Shown: piece after piece, positions 1-8,104 of the stretch
How the letters are laid out: every line of letters starts with the position of its first letter
Numbering within the stretch: the stretch's first letter is position 1
Source of the DNA: JADCCX01 sp051649305
GTDB taxonomy: Bacteria; Pseudomonadota; Alphaproteobacteria; Rhizobiales; Beijerinckiaceae
Direction: 5' to 3'
Length of the DNA: 64,000 bases
NCBI GenBank assembly: GCA_051649305.1
Contig: JBOFGV010000074.1
Coordinates: 1-64,000 of the forward strand
Translations under genes and position numbers: made by a program
The notes under the pieces: generated by a model
Database searches by the model: none
What the model was told of the DNA's origin: nothing
What the model saw: only the letters and a program-made list of their open reading frames with translations

Positions 1-2
1 TA

Positions 3-59
3 CCTCCTGAGCGGCAATGCATTGCAGAACAAGCAACCGGCGATCCCTTTTGGGGTTGA
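3..59 (+). CDS. Possible C-terminal tail of a gene cut by the left edge
   Basis: Reading frame 3 is open from the window edge to a TGA at 57-59 and ends in the residues GDPFWG. A strong rho-independent terminator begins 11 bases later, which is what the 3' end of a rightward gene would look like. Frame 1 is also open for longer, so the frame choice rests only on the terminator position. Too little sequence is present to name a product. Confidence 0.25.
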   Translation, partial: PPERQCIAEQATGDPFWG

Positions 60-70
60 CGGGTCAACGG

Positions 71-100
71 AAAGGGCTCCCTCGCGGGAGCCCTTTCTTT
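71..100 (+). terminator. Rho-independent terminator
   Basis: A perfect 11-bp stem (AAAGGGCTCCC / GGGAGCCCTTT) closes on a TCGC tetraloop and is followed by CTTTATT. It would end transcription entering from the left. The stem is symmetrical, so it may also serve the leftward gene that ends at 126, though the T-run on that side is weaker. Confidence 0.85.
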
Positions 101-125
101 ATTGTCAGGACGAATGCTGAAGCCC

Positions 126-848
126 TCACCGCTTGGCGCGGGCTTCCTTGCGGTACCAGCCTTCAGCCGCCTGTGTGTGCCGCAGGATCTTTGTGCGTGC
201 GGCAACTTCAGCATCGGTTTCGGCGCGGATTTCGCAGTCAATTGTCGCGGCATCACGCCGGAAGGGAATGACCTGCGCCAGCGGCGTGCCTTTCTCCAGG
301 GTGTAGACTCCATCTTCAGCCTTTGGAATGAACGGGAAGTGGATGAGTGACTGATAGCTGTCGGTATCAACCACACCGGCCAGAAGTTCAATCACAGGCT
401 GGTTCCGGTTAAGCGGCGAGACAAACAGGCAGCTCCAGCCCGGCGGCGTGGCGATGGTCCAGTAGTTGTGCAGCTTGCAGGGCGGGCGCGGCTCATGCGG
501 ATTGCCCGCAATCTGGTAGGGGTGGTGGTTGCTGACCATGACCTTGTCGAACTCCCAGCCTGCATTGACCGTGCGTCCGCCATCCGAAATTTCAAGACGG
601 ACCGTCGCGGCCACAGGCAATATCCAGCCGGTTGTCATGGCATCCAGAAACGGCATGCAGCGTTTGATTGTCAGGCCATTGTCGGTTGCGCTGACCCGCT
701 CCGGATCGGACGGCGGCAGCTTGCGAAACCAGTCCGGCAAAACTGTTTTTGCCGCTACAGGCGGTGCGATGATGCCCTCATCCTCCGGAGCGCAGCGAAA
801 GGTGATCAGAGGGGTGGGCTTTTTTGCGAATGTGAATGGAAACACCAT
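126..848 (-). CDS. DUF6065 family protein
   Basis: The 240-residue protein matches the DUF6065 pattern: an early LPDWFRKLPP segment, the central KRCMPFLDAMTTGWILP stretch, a conserved HNYWTIATPPGWSCLF core and a late GTPLAQVIPF motif. There is no signal peptide or membrane segment. The function of the family is unknown. An in-frame start 16 codons upstream is possible, but the ATG used here has AGGAG placed seven bases before it. It is a single gene with the sigma-factor operon upstream on the same strand. Family assignment is from recognition of the motifs. Confidence 0.75.
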   Translation of the reverse strand: MVFPFTFAKKPTPLITFRCAPEDEGIIAPPVAAKTVLPDWFRKLPPSDPERVSATDNGLTIKRCMPFLDAMTTGWILPVAATVRLEISDGGRTVNAGWEFDKVMVSNHHPYQIAGNPHEPRPPCKLHNYWTIATPPGWSCLFVSPLNRNQPVIELLAGVVDTDSYQSLIHFPFIPKAEDGVYTLEKGTPLAQVIPFRRDAATIDCEIRAETDAEVAARTKILRHTQAAEGWYRKEARAKR

Positions 849-945
849 GGCGCTCTCCTGACGGGTTTGACAGGAGAAACAACGGATCAGGCGCATGCCT
901 TATTCCATAACCAGCCCGGAATAGAGATCGCCGGGCTGATTTTCC

Positions 946-1725
946 TTATTTCCACTCGTTGGCAATGCGCTCGGCGACTGCTGCCTGAGACAGCGGGTCT
1001 TCCGCATCTGCCGCATCCAGAAAAGCTTCAATAGCCTTTGCCATGCCAGAAGCAGGCGCATAGCCACCGATATTCTGCCCCTCGGCGGTCAAAACCTCCG
1101 TTCGCCAGACATTGCCGACACGGCAGGAAACACCACCAAAGTCAGCGCCTTTGCTGTCTGTGATGCCATAGGTGCGGCAATAACCAGCGCGTGTCCTGTG
1201 GGTGGCACGCATGGTGATTTCACCGCCATAACCGCGCGCCTTGTCACCCCAGCTGGCCTTGCTGCCGTCGGTTCTGGTCGCCAACATCGTGCCAAGCTGC
1301 TGATCGGCTGTGGCCAGAACAAGCATGGGGCCACCACCGGTCTGCGGTATATTGGCTGCACCAAGCAGATATCCAATACCACCTGCAACAACGCCCAAAA
1401 TGGCAGCAGCCATGGACATTGGCCTCCAGCGGGAGGGAACATTGTCCTGCGTCACTTTGGTTGCAGGCATTGCTTTCGCGGCCTGCATTTCGCCGCCTGA
1501 CATGACAAACTTTGTCAGGTGATCAGGCACCGGCTCGCGGGCAATGTCGTTGAATTCCTTCTTCAGGATATGCCGTGTTGCCATGAAGACCTCCAGCCTT
1601 TCGGCCAGCGTCTCATCCTTTTCGAGCGCGTCCTCGACAAGCAGCATCGTTGCTTCGTCAGCTTCGCCATCCGCAAAAGCCATCAGCATTTCGTCACTGA
1701 TAACACTGTTGTTGCCAGCACTCAT
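946..1725 (-). CDS. Anti-sigma factor, membrane-anchored
   Basis: This 259-residue protein starts inside the end of the ECF sigma gene (ATGA overlap), the standard coupling of a sigma factor with its anti-sigma. Residues 1-75 form a charged helical cytoplasmic domain (LMAFADGEADE start typical of anti-sigma domains), followed by one transmembrane segment near residues 108-125 (AAAILGVVAGGIGYLLGAA). The remainder is probably periplasmic and contains a YCRTYG ... SCRVGNVWRTE segment with two cysteines, resembling the CREY...ACR..dGtW module of 17-kDa surface-antigen-like domains. It should hold the sigma factor at the membrane until an envelope signal arrives. The signal is not evident from sequence. 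Confidence 0.8.
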   Translation of the reverse strand: MSAGNNSVISDEMLMAFADGEADEATMLLVEDALEKDETLAERLEVFMATRHILKKEFNDIAREPVPDHLTKFVMSGGEMQAAKAMPATKVTQDNVPSRWRPMSMAAAILGVVAGGIGYLLGAANIPQTGGGPMLVLATADQQLGTMLATRTDGSKASWGDKARGYGGEITMRATHRTRAGYCRTYGITDSKGADFGGVSCRVGNVWRTEVLTAEGQNIGGYAPASGMAKAIEAFLDAADAEDPLSQAAVAERIANEWK

Positions 1726-2249
1726 GACACGCCCCCAAAGCGCATTGCTTCCCCAATTGTTTCTGCACCCAGCGCCTCAGCCAGTGTTCTGCGCGCCCGC
1801 GAAAGACGGCTCATGACCGTTCCGATAGGAACATCCAGAATTTCAGATGCCTCGCGATAGCTCAGGTCCTCAACGCAGACCAGCGTAACAATGATCCTTT
1901 GTTCTTCCGGCAATTTGCCAAGTGCAATCATCACCTCGCTTGCAGCAAGGCTGGCCTCGGCATTGCGTTGTCCGTCGTCACCTATCAGCTCATAGGCCTC
2001 TTCAACCGGCTGCTCTGCCCCTCGTGTCTTTGTTCTGCGCATCTCGTCGATCCATAAATTCTGCATGATACGATAGAGCCAGCTGTCGAGGCGTGTTCCG
2101 GGCTGCCAGCTTTCAGCACTTTTCAGTGCTCGCTCGCAGGTTGCCTGAACAAGATCGTCAGCTCTGTCACGATTGCCAGACAGCGACACGGCAAAGCGCC
2201 GGAGCCGCGGCAGCATGGTGACCAGCTGCAAACGGATATCGACACCCAT
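1722..2249 (-). CDS. ECF-family RNA polymerase sigma factor
   Basis: At 175 residues it has only sigma regions 2 and 4, as ECF sigmas do. Region 2 carries DRADDLVQATCERAL and a following SWLYRIMQNLWIDEMR segment; region 4 carries LPEEQRIIVTLVCVEDLSYREASEIL and a PIGTVMSRLSRARRTL recognition helix. AAAGGG lies six bases before the ATG. It is the first gene of a two-gene operon with its anti-sigma and is divergent from the S8 protease. Two back-to-back ECF-type promoters in the shared upstream region suggest it activates both itself and the protease. Confidence 0.92.
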   Translation of the reverse strand: MGVDIRLQLVTMLPRLRRFAVSLSGNRDRADDLVQATCERALKSAESWQPGTRLDSWLYRIMQNLWIDEMRRTKTRGAEQPVEEAYELIGDDGQRNAEASLAASEVMIALGKLPEEQRIIVTLVCVEDLSYREASEILDVPIGTVMSRLSRARRTLAEALGAETIGEAMRFGGVS

Positions 2250-2290
2250 GCATGACCCTTTCCAACAGCCGTGGCTGCTCTATGTACCAA

Positions 2291-2315
2291 AACGAAGAAA
2301 GTATGGAATTATTCC
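2291..2315 (-). promoter_or_regulatory. ECF-type promoter for the sigma/anti-sigma operon
   Basis: Read leftward the sequence is GGAAT, 16 bases, CGTT (plus strand AACG at 2291-2294 and ATTCC at 2311-2315). This fits the GGAAC-N16/17-CGTT promoters used by many alphaproteobacterial ECF sigmas. It shares a central palindrome (GGAATTATTCC, 2305-2315) with the rightward promoter. Autoregulation is inferred. Confidence 0.6.
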
Positions 2316-2329
2316 GCAGTCCTGACGTT
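2305..2329 (+). promoter_or_regulatory. ECF-type promoter for the S8 protease
   Basis: GGAAT at 2305-2309 and CGTT at 2326-2329 are 16 bases apart, the same element and spacing as on the opposite strand. The expected start site would be near 2336, giving a leader of about 40 bases that contains the AAGGAG ribosome site of the protease gene. Confidence 0.6.
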
Positions 2330-2374
2330 ATTAAACTGCAAGTGGAAACAAAGAGTCAAAAAGGAGTTAAAACA

Positions 2375-3940
2375 ATGGCCATGTTACCGGAACCAGCTGG
2401 TTTTTCCCGTTTTGACGAACGTCTGCTCCAGTCAATGAGATGTTGCGCTGCCTTTTGTATCGTCTGGCTTGGGCTCCTCTGTGGCGGCATGCTGGCTGTT
2501 TCAACCGTTGTTCTGTTCTCAAGCACCTCTGCTATGGCTGATGATGACGGCGATGATGGAGGCTCAGGTGGTGGCTCGGGAGGCGGTGGTTCGGGAGGCG
2601 GTGGCTCAGGCTCTTCGGGCGGAAGTGGCGAGGCTAGCGGCGGTGGCGGAGGCTCGAATGCACTGGCATTCTGGCGCACCAACCGGCACCGCTCCCTCTG
2701 GTCCGGGCGCTGGACCCGTGTTCAGCAAAGACGCGGTCGCGTGGTGCGGCAGGCTCGCCAGAGACGGCCAGTGGTGGTTCAGCAGGTCCGCCAGAGACGA
2801 CCGGTCGTGGTTCAGCAGGTCCGCCAGAGACCACAGCCAGTTCCCGTTCAGGTCACACAAGCCCCGCGCCGGGAATACGTCATCCGCATTGAGCAAGGCA
2901 GAAGCCTTGATCCGGCCATTCAGGCAGGCTTTGCTGTTGTCGCCCGCTCCAGCCTGTCATCCCTGAACATTGATATCGCACGCCTGCGCGCGACAAGAGG
3001 CGGCAGCAACCGCGCAATTCTCGACAGACTGCGCGGCGCCATGCCCGGTGCAGCCGTTGATCGCAATACGCTCTACCGTACATCCGCGCTCGATTGCTCG
3101 GCCTCGAATTGCCCCAAATTCGCGATGATCGACTGGCCGATGCCACCAGGTTCATGCCAGATCAAGGCGGTTATCGGACTGATCGACACTGGCGTGAAGG
3201 CAGACCATCCGGCCCTCAAGGACCGGAGTGTCACAACACTTACGTCTCGGTCTGAAGATCGTCGCGCCTCCTCTGACCGGCACGGCACAGCGGTCGCAGC
3301 CCTGCTTGTTGGCGATGCTGTGTTCAGCAATGAAGGAAAAAGTTACGCTGGCCTGCTTCCTGCTGCCAGCCTTGTTGCGGTCGATGCCTTCCATCGCAAC
3401 AGCGAAGGCAATGATGCTGCCGACAGCTACGATCTTGTCCGGGCAATCGACATGCTGGTGGAACGTCGCGTGACGCTCATCAACATGAGCCTTGCTGGCG
3501 AAGACAACGAGGTGGTCAAGGAAGTTGTCAATGCCATCACAGGCAAAGGCACAGTGCTGGTTGCGGCGGCAGGCAATGGCGGACCGCAGGCACCATCAGC
3601 CTATCCAGCAGCCTACGACCCGGTTATCGCCGTGACAGCACTGGACAAGGACCGCAAGATCTTCCGGCGGGCCAACCGGGGTGACTACATCGACTTCGCC
3701 GCACCCGGCGTGAATGTCTCGCTGGCAGATACGCGGCAAGCATCAGGTCGATCCCAGTCAGGAACATCGTTTGCAGCACCCTTTGCAACGGCCATTCTCG
3801 CAGCACGCATGAACGGCACAGGCAAATTCGAAGGCACGGCGGAAGAAGCGCTGCGCAAATCAGTGATGGACCTTGGCGCTCCTGGCCGCGACCGGGAGTT
3901 TGGCTGGGGATTGCTGCAAGCGACAGACATCTGCCGCTGA
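2375..3940 (+). CDS. Secreted S8 (subtilisin-like) serine peptidase
   Basis: The 521-residue protein has a hydrophobic N-terminal export segment (residues 28-55), a Gly/Ser-rich linker, an Arg/Gln/Val repeat region with two copies of RRPVVVQQVRQ, and a C-terminal subtilase domain. The catalytic triad is visible as Asp271 (GLIDTGV), His303 (HGTAVAALLVG) and Ser465 (SGTSFAAP). The start was set to the ATG preceded by AAGGAG, 41 codons inside the longest frame, which also places the ECF promoter upstream. It is divergent from the ECF sigma/anti-sigma pair and probably acts outside the cytoplasmic membrane as the output of that system. Its substrate is unknown. Confidence 0.85.
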   Translation: MAMLPEPAGFSRFDERLLQSMRCCAAFCIVWLGLLCGGMLAVSTVVLFSSTSAMADDDGDDGGSGGGSGGGGSGGGGSGSSGGSGEASGGGGGSNALAFWRTNRHRSLWSGRWTRVQQRRGRVVRQARQRRPVVVQQVRQRRPVVVQQVRQRPQPVPVQVTQAPRREYVIRIEQGRSLDPAIQAGFAVVARSSLSSLNIDIARLRATRGGSNRAILDRLRGAMPGAAVDRNTLYRTSALDCSASNCPKFAMIDWPMPPGSCQIKAVIGLIDTGVKADHPALKDRSVTTLTSRSEDRRASSDRHGTAVAALLVGDAVFSNEGKSYAGLLPAASLVAVDAFHRNSEGNDAADSYDLVRAIDMLVERRVTLINMSLAGEDNEVVKEVVNAITGKGTVLVAAAGNGGPQAPSAYPAAYDPVIAVTALDKDRKIFRRANRGDYIDFAAPGVNVSLADTRQASGRSQSGTSFAAPFATAILAARMNGTGKFEGTAEEALRKSVMDLGAPGRDREFGWGLLQATDICR

Positions 3941-3978
3941 TACCAGCGGCAGTGGTTTATAACGGTGGCTTTTAAAGA

Positions 3979-4006
3979 GATTGCTTGCCGACTGCGGCAG
4001 GCAATC
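3979..4006 (-). terminator. Likely terminator of the ferredoxin gene
   Basis: A 12-bp stem with one G-U type mismatch (GATTGCTTGCCG / CGGCAGGCAATC) closes on an ACTG loop and overlaps the fdxA stop codon. On the minus strand it is followed by TCTCTTTAAAA, a modest T-run. It lies in the convergent gap between the protease and fdxA and may work in both directions. Confidence 0.5.
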
Positions 4007-4340
4007 AATCCCCCTCGCCGGGCTCTGGCGAAAACAGCTTCAGCTTGTCAGGCTTGCCGTCCCAGTCCTTCGCATCTGCGGGCTGTTCGCGCTTGATGGT
4101 GATATTGGGCCAGGTTTTCGAGAAATCAGCATTCAGTTTAAGCCAGGAATCCAGCCCCGGCTCAGTGTCTGGCTTGATGGCTTCCGCCGGGCATTCCGGT
4201 TCGCAAACGCCGCAATCGATGCATTCATCGGGATGGATGATCAGCATATTTTCGCCCTCGTAGAAGCAATCCACGGGGCAGACTTCAACGCAGTCCATAT
4301 ACTTGCACTTGATGCAATTCTCGGTGACCACATAGGTCAT
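4005..4340 (-). CDS. fdxA: 7Fe ferredoxin (FdxA type)
   Basis: The 111-residue soluble protein has the classical [3Fe-4S][4Fe-4S] arrangement: Cys9, Cys12, Cys17, Cys21 with Pro22, then Cys40, Cys43, Cys46 and Cys50 with Pro51. In Azotobacter FdI-type proteins the ligands equivalent to 9, 17 and 50 hold the 3Fe cluster and 21, 40, 43 and 46 the 4Fe cluster. It lies 71 bases downstream of the indolepyruvate:ferredoxin oxidoreductase gene on the same strand, so it is a plausible electron acceptor for that enzyme. The C-terminal half is the usual acidic extension. Confidence 0.95.
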   Translation of the reverse strand: MTYVVTENCIKCKYMDCVEVCPVDCFYEGENMLIIHPDECIDCGVCEPECPAEAIKPDTEPGLDSWLKLNADFSKTWPNITIKREQPADAKDWDGKPDKLKLFSPEPGEGD

Positions 4341-4411
4341 GTTTCATTCTCCAGCGGCAGTCTTTCTGGCCGTGAGGCCAGAGTCATGACAGTTACGGGT
4401 GTACCGATAGC

Positions 4412-7400
4412 CTATTCTGCGGCCATGGCCAAAGGTTTCGGCTTCTGCTGGTTGAATTTTTCCATCAGATCAGCCCGCTCTGCCAAAGCCGCCTTTAGAT
4501 GTCGCTCCTTCACATGGCCAAAACCACGGATTTTCTCGGGCACTGAGGCCAGAGCGACAGCTACGGCGTGGTTGTCGGCATTGAGGCGGGATGCGACGAA
4601 GTCAATCATGCCTTCGTATTCACCGATGAGCTGACGCTCCATCTTGCGCTCATGGGTGTAGCCGAAGACATCAAGCTTCGTGCCGCGCAGGCCTTTCATT
4701 TTGGCCAGCATGCCAAAGGCCTTGAACATCCATGGCCCGAAGGTGGTCTTGGCGGGATTGCCCTGCGCGTCTTTCTTGCTGAGCAGTGGCGGGGCGAGAT
4801 GGAACTCCAGCTTCACATCGCCGTCGAATTCCGCCTGCAACTGCTTGAGGAAAGCACCATCCGTATAGAGTCTGGCCACCTCATACTCATCCTTGTAGGC
4901 CATGAGCTTGAAGAAATAACGCGCTACGGAATCAGCCAGCGCTGTCTTGCCGGGCGTGCGCTCCATTTCGGCCTTCTGGATGCGGGCAACAGCCGCCTGA
5001 TAGCGGCGGGCATAGGCCTCGTTTTGATAGTCCGTAAGGAAAGCCACACGACGCGTGACCATCTCGCTCAGGGATTCAGAAATCTGGCGGGTTTCGGTTG
5101 ATTTCTTTTTCTCGGCCACCAGCGCTTCCACGGCCTTCTGGTCATGCGCCGCGCGCCTGCCCCAGCGGAAAGCCTCTGTGTTCATGGGCACAGCCTCGCC
5201 GTTAAGGGCGATGGCTTTTTCAAGCGCAGCTGACGAGAGCGGCACGCCGCCCTTTTGCTGCGCATAGCCGAGGAGGAACATGTTGGCGGCAATGGAGTTG
5301 CCAAAGAGCGCAACAGCCAGACCCGTGGCATCGATGAAGCTGACAGCATCACGCCCCGCAGTGCTGACAATGGCACGCTTCAGGCGTTCCACCGGCAGGG
5401 AGAAATCCGCATTGCGGGTGAACTCACCGCCAAACACTTCCGCCGTGTTGGCCACAAAAAGCGTCTTGCCCTGCTTGACGGCGGCCAGCACTTTCTTGGT
5501 GCCGGAAACCACGAGATCACCACCCAGAATGAGGCTGGCTTTCTCGGCGCTCACGCGGATCGCGTTGATTGCATCAGGATTGCGGCCAACCTTTACGTGG
5601 GAATAAACACTGCCGCCCTTTTGCGCGAGGCCGGCCATGTCAATCATGCCACAGCCTTTGCCTTCAAGATGCGCCGCCATGCCGATGATCGCGCCGATGG
5701 TGACAACACCTGTGCCGCCCACACCAGTGACGATGCAGGCCCAGTTTTCTTTTTCAACCGAGGGAATTTTCGCTTCTGGCGGCAAGGCCAATGCTGGATC
5801 AGCCGATTTCGCCAACCCTTCCGCCTTCTTGATCTTCGCGCCGTGAACGGTGACGAAGGACGGGCAGAAGCCATCCTGACAGGAGAAATCCTTGTTGCAG
5901 GAGGATTGGTCAATACGCCGCTTGCGGCCGAACTCTGTTTCAATCGGCTGCACGGATACGCAGTTGGACTTCTGGCCGCAATCGCCGCAGCCTTCGCACA
6001 CCAACTCGTTGATCAGCACGCGCTTGTCAGGATCAGGGAAGAGGCCACGCTTGCGGCGGCGGCGCTTTTCGGCCGCACAGGTCTGGTCGTAGATGACGAC
6101 AGTCACGCCGTCCATTTCGCGCAACTCGCGCTGCACGGCATCAAGCTCCGTGCGGTGATGCACGGTAGCGCCTGTCGGGAACACCACGTTGCCGCTGTAT
6201 TTCTCAGGCTCATCCGTGACGATGGCTATGCGCTGCACGCCTTCCGCCCGCACCTGAGCCGCAATCATATCCACCGTCAGGCTGCCCTCGTGGGCCTGCC
6301 CGCCGGTCATCGCCACGGCATCGTTGAACAGGATTTTGTAGGTGACGTTTGTCTTGGCCGAGAGCGCAAAACGCAGGGCCAGCACACCCGAATGGTTGTA
6401 GGTGCCGTCGCCCAAATTCTGGAAGACATGGTTGCGTTTCGAGAAAGGTGCCTCACCCACCCAGTTGGCACCCTCGCCGCCCATGGCCGTGAAACCCACC
6501 GTTTCGCGGTCCATCCACAGCGACATGTAATGGCAACCGATGCCAGCCGAAGCGCGGGAGCCTTCCGGCACACGCGTGGAGGTGTTGTGCGGGCAGCCCG
6601 AGCAGAAATACGGTGTGCGCGTGCCGACAGCGGTTGTCTCAGCAAGCCGTGCCTGCGCCTGGCGCAGCGCAGATACGCGCGAGGCAATCTCGTTATTCTT
6701 GTGCAGACGCAGCACCCGCTCACCGATGGAAATGGCGATATCGTTGGGGTCCAGCGCGCCCTTCACCGGGAAAAGCCATTCGCCGCGCTCATCGCGCTTG
6801 CCGACGACCACAGGCTGCATGCCGGAGCCATACAGCTCTTCCTTCACCTGCACCTCGATCAGCGAACGCTTCTCTTCCACCACCACGATGGTGTCGAGGC
6901 CACGGGCGAATTCCGTGATCTCCTCAGGCACCATCGGCCATGGGCAGGCCACCTTGAAAACACGGATGCCAAGCTTGTTGGCCAGCGCCTCATCAATGCC
7001 CAGATCATCCATGGCCTGACGCACATCGAGATAGCTCTTGCCCACGCTGATGATGCCGAGCTTTGGGTTCTTGCCGCCAGAAATGACGGTGCGGTTCAAT
7101 TTGTTGGCCTTGATGAAAGCAACAGCCGCCGCCCGCTTGTATTCATGCAGGCGCGCTTCCTGCGCAATGAAATCCAGCTCATGCCTGATGTTCACGCCGT
7201 CAAGCGGCATGACAAAATCCTGCGGGATAACGATCTTCACCCGGTCGAGGGAGCCATCCACCGAAGCGGTCGATTCGATGTTTTCCTTCACGCATTTCAT
7301 CGCCGTCCAGGTGCCGGCAAAGCGCGACAGCGCGTAGGCATAAATCCCGTAGTCCATCAACTCCTGCACACCGGCAGGGTTGAGAATGGGGATCATGGTA

Positions 7401-7906
7401 TCAACGAAATTGAACTCGGTCTGGTGCGCAACGGTCGAGCTTTCCGCCGTATGATCATCGCCCATCAGGGCAATGACACCACCGTTTTTGGACGAGCCTG
7501 CGAGGTTGGCATGGCGGAACACATCCGATGTGCGGTCAACGCCGGGGCCCTTGCCATACCAGAGGCCGAAGACGCCATCATATTTGCCTTCGCCGGTGAG
7601 TTCCGCCTGTTGCGAACCCCAGCAGGCGGTGGCAGCGAGTTCTTCGTTCAGACCGGCCTGAAAAACGATCTCGGCCTTTTGCAGGTTTTTTTTCGAGCGG
7701 AACAGCTGCTGGTCCAGACCACCAAGGGGAGAACCTCTATAACCGGAGATGAAGCCCGCTGTGTTGAGGCCCGCCTGCTGGTCCCGGTGCTTCTGCACCA
7801 GCAGCATGCGCACGATCGCTTGCGTGCCATTAAGAAATATCTGTTTCTTGGACAGGTCAAACTTGTCGTCGAGCGTGACCTCGCGCAGCGGAAACGGCTC
7901 ACCCAT
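4412..7906 (-). CDS. Indolepyruvate ferredoxin oxidoreductase family protein (fused single-chain)
   Basis: This 1164-residue protein fuses the parts of a 2-oxoacid:ferredoxin oxidoreductase: an N-terminal pyrimidine-binding domain (GFISGYRGSPLGGLD), a central TPP-binding region (SGCPHNTST, GDGTYNHSG), a 4Fe-4S site (CEGCGDC starting at Cys637), a gamma-type domain (TGVGGTGVVTIG ... GLAQKGGSVYSHV) and a helical C-terminal region. The family oxidatively decarboxylates aryl pyruvates from aromatic amino acids to aryl-acetyl-CoA and reduces ferredoxin. The exact substrate cannot be read from sequence. fdxA follows in the same direction. An 18-bp palindrome sits 16 bp upstream of the start codon. 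Confidence 0.9.
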   Translation of the reverse strand: MGEPFPLREVTLDDKFDLSKKQIFLNGTQAIVRMLLVQKHRDQQAGLNTAGFISGYRGSPLGGLDQQLFRSKKNLQKAEIVFQAGLNEELAATACWGSQQAELTGEGKYDGVFGLWYGKGPGVDRTSDVFRHANLAGSSKNGGVIALMGDDHTAESSTVAHQTEFNFVDTMIPILNPAGVQELMDYGIYAYALSRFAGTWTAMKCVKENIESTASVDGSLDRVKIVIPQDFVMPLDGVNIRHELDFIAQEARLHEYKRAAAVAFIKANKLNRTVISGGKNPKLGIISVGKSYLDVRQAMDDLGIDEALANKLGIRVFKVACPWPMVPEEITEFARGLDTIVVVEEKRSLIEVQVKEELYGSGMQPVVVGKRDERGEWLFPVKGALDPNDIAISIGERVLRLHKNNEIASRVSALRQAQARLAETTAVGTRTPYFCSGCPHNTSTRVPEGSRASAGIGCHYMSLWMDRETVGFTAMGGEGANWVGEAPFSKRNHVFQNLGDGTYNHSGVLALRFALSAKTNVTYKILFNDAVAMTGGQAHEGSLTVDMIAAQVRAEGVQRIAIVTDEPEKYSGNVVFPTGATVHHRTELDAVQRELREMDGVTVVIYDQTCAAEKRRRRKRGLFPDPDKRVLINELVCEGCGDCGQKSNCVSVQPIETEFGRKRRIDQSSCNKDFSCQDGFCPSFVTVHGAKIKKAEGLAKSADPALALPPEAKIPSVEKENWACIVTGVGGTGVVTIGAIIGMAAHLEGKGCGMIDMAGLAQKGGSVYSHVKVGRNPDAINAIRVSAEKASLILGGDLVVSGTKKVLAAVKQGKTLFVANTAEVFGGEFTRNADFSLPVERLKRAIVSTAGRDAVSFIDATGLAVALFGNSIAANMFLLGYAQQKGGVPLSSAALEKAIALNGEAVPMNTEAFRWGRRAAHDQKAVEALVAEKKKSTETRQISESLSEMVTRRVAFLTDYQNEAYARRYQAAVARIQKAEMERTPGKTALADSVARYFFKLMAYKDEYEVARLYTDGAFLKQLQAEFDGDVKLEFHLAPPLLSKKDAQGNPAKTTFGPWMFKAFGMLAKMKGLRGTKLDVFGYTHERKMERQLIGEYEGMIDFVASRLNADNHAVAVALASVPEKIRGFGHVKERHLKAALAERADLMEKFNQQKPKPLAMAAE

Positions 7907-7921
7907 GTCGGACCCTCCTTT

Positions 7922-7939
7922 TGACCGGTTGCCCGGTCA
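7922..7939. promoter_or_regulatory. Palindromic operator candidate upstream of the oxidoreductase
   Basis: TGACCGG, four bases, CCGGTCA form a perfect 7-bp inverted repeat 16 bp before the indolepyruvate oxidoreductase start. A further CCGGTCAA half-site occurs at 8003-8010. The shape resembles TetR-family operators. No regulator gene is nearby. Confidence 0.4.
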
Positions 7940-7971
7940 GCCCGTCAACGCTTCATCAGAAGCGCCTAAAT

Positions 7972-7992
7972 TATGTCAGCAATACTGACATA
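7972..7992. promoter_or_regulatory. Perfect inverted repeat between divergent operons
   Basis: TATGTCAG and CTGACATA are 8-bp arms around CAATA. The element is central in the 200-bp gap between the oxidoreductase and the DUF1007/NicO genes, where both promoters must lie. It could be an operator for either direction. No known consensus was recognised. Confidence 0.4.
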
Positions 7993-8104
7993 TCTTTGTG
8001 TTCCGGTCAAACCTTGGCCACAAAGATAATTTGCATCAGTGTGCATGCCGCCTTAATTTGCTGCAAGTTTGTCCTATCATGAAATTGTTTGCTAGAAGGC
8101 ATTT

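Noticed and set aside
5255..7924. Very long open frame on the plus strand opposite the indolepyruvate oxidoreductase
   Set aside because: It is the antisense shadow of a GC-rich gene. Its translation is His/Arg/Ala-rich low-family sequence, while the opposite strand encodes a complete recognisable enzyme.
8011..8104. Cobalamin or metal riboswitch before the DUF1007/NicO genes
   Set aside because: No B12-box or NiCo-type helices were seen in the short leader.
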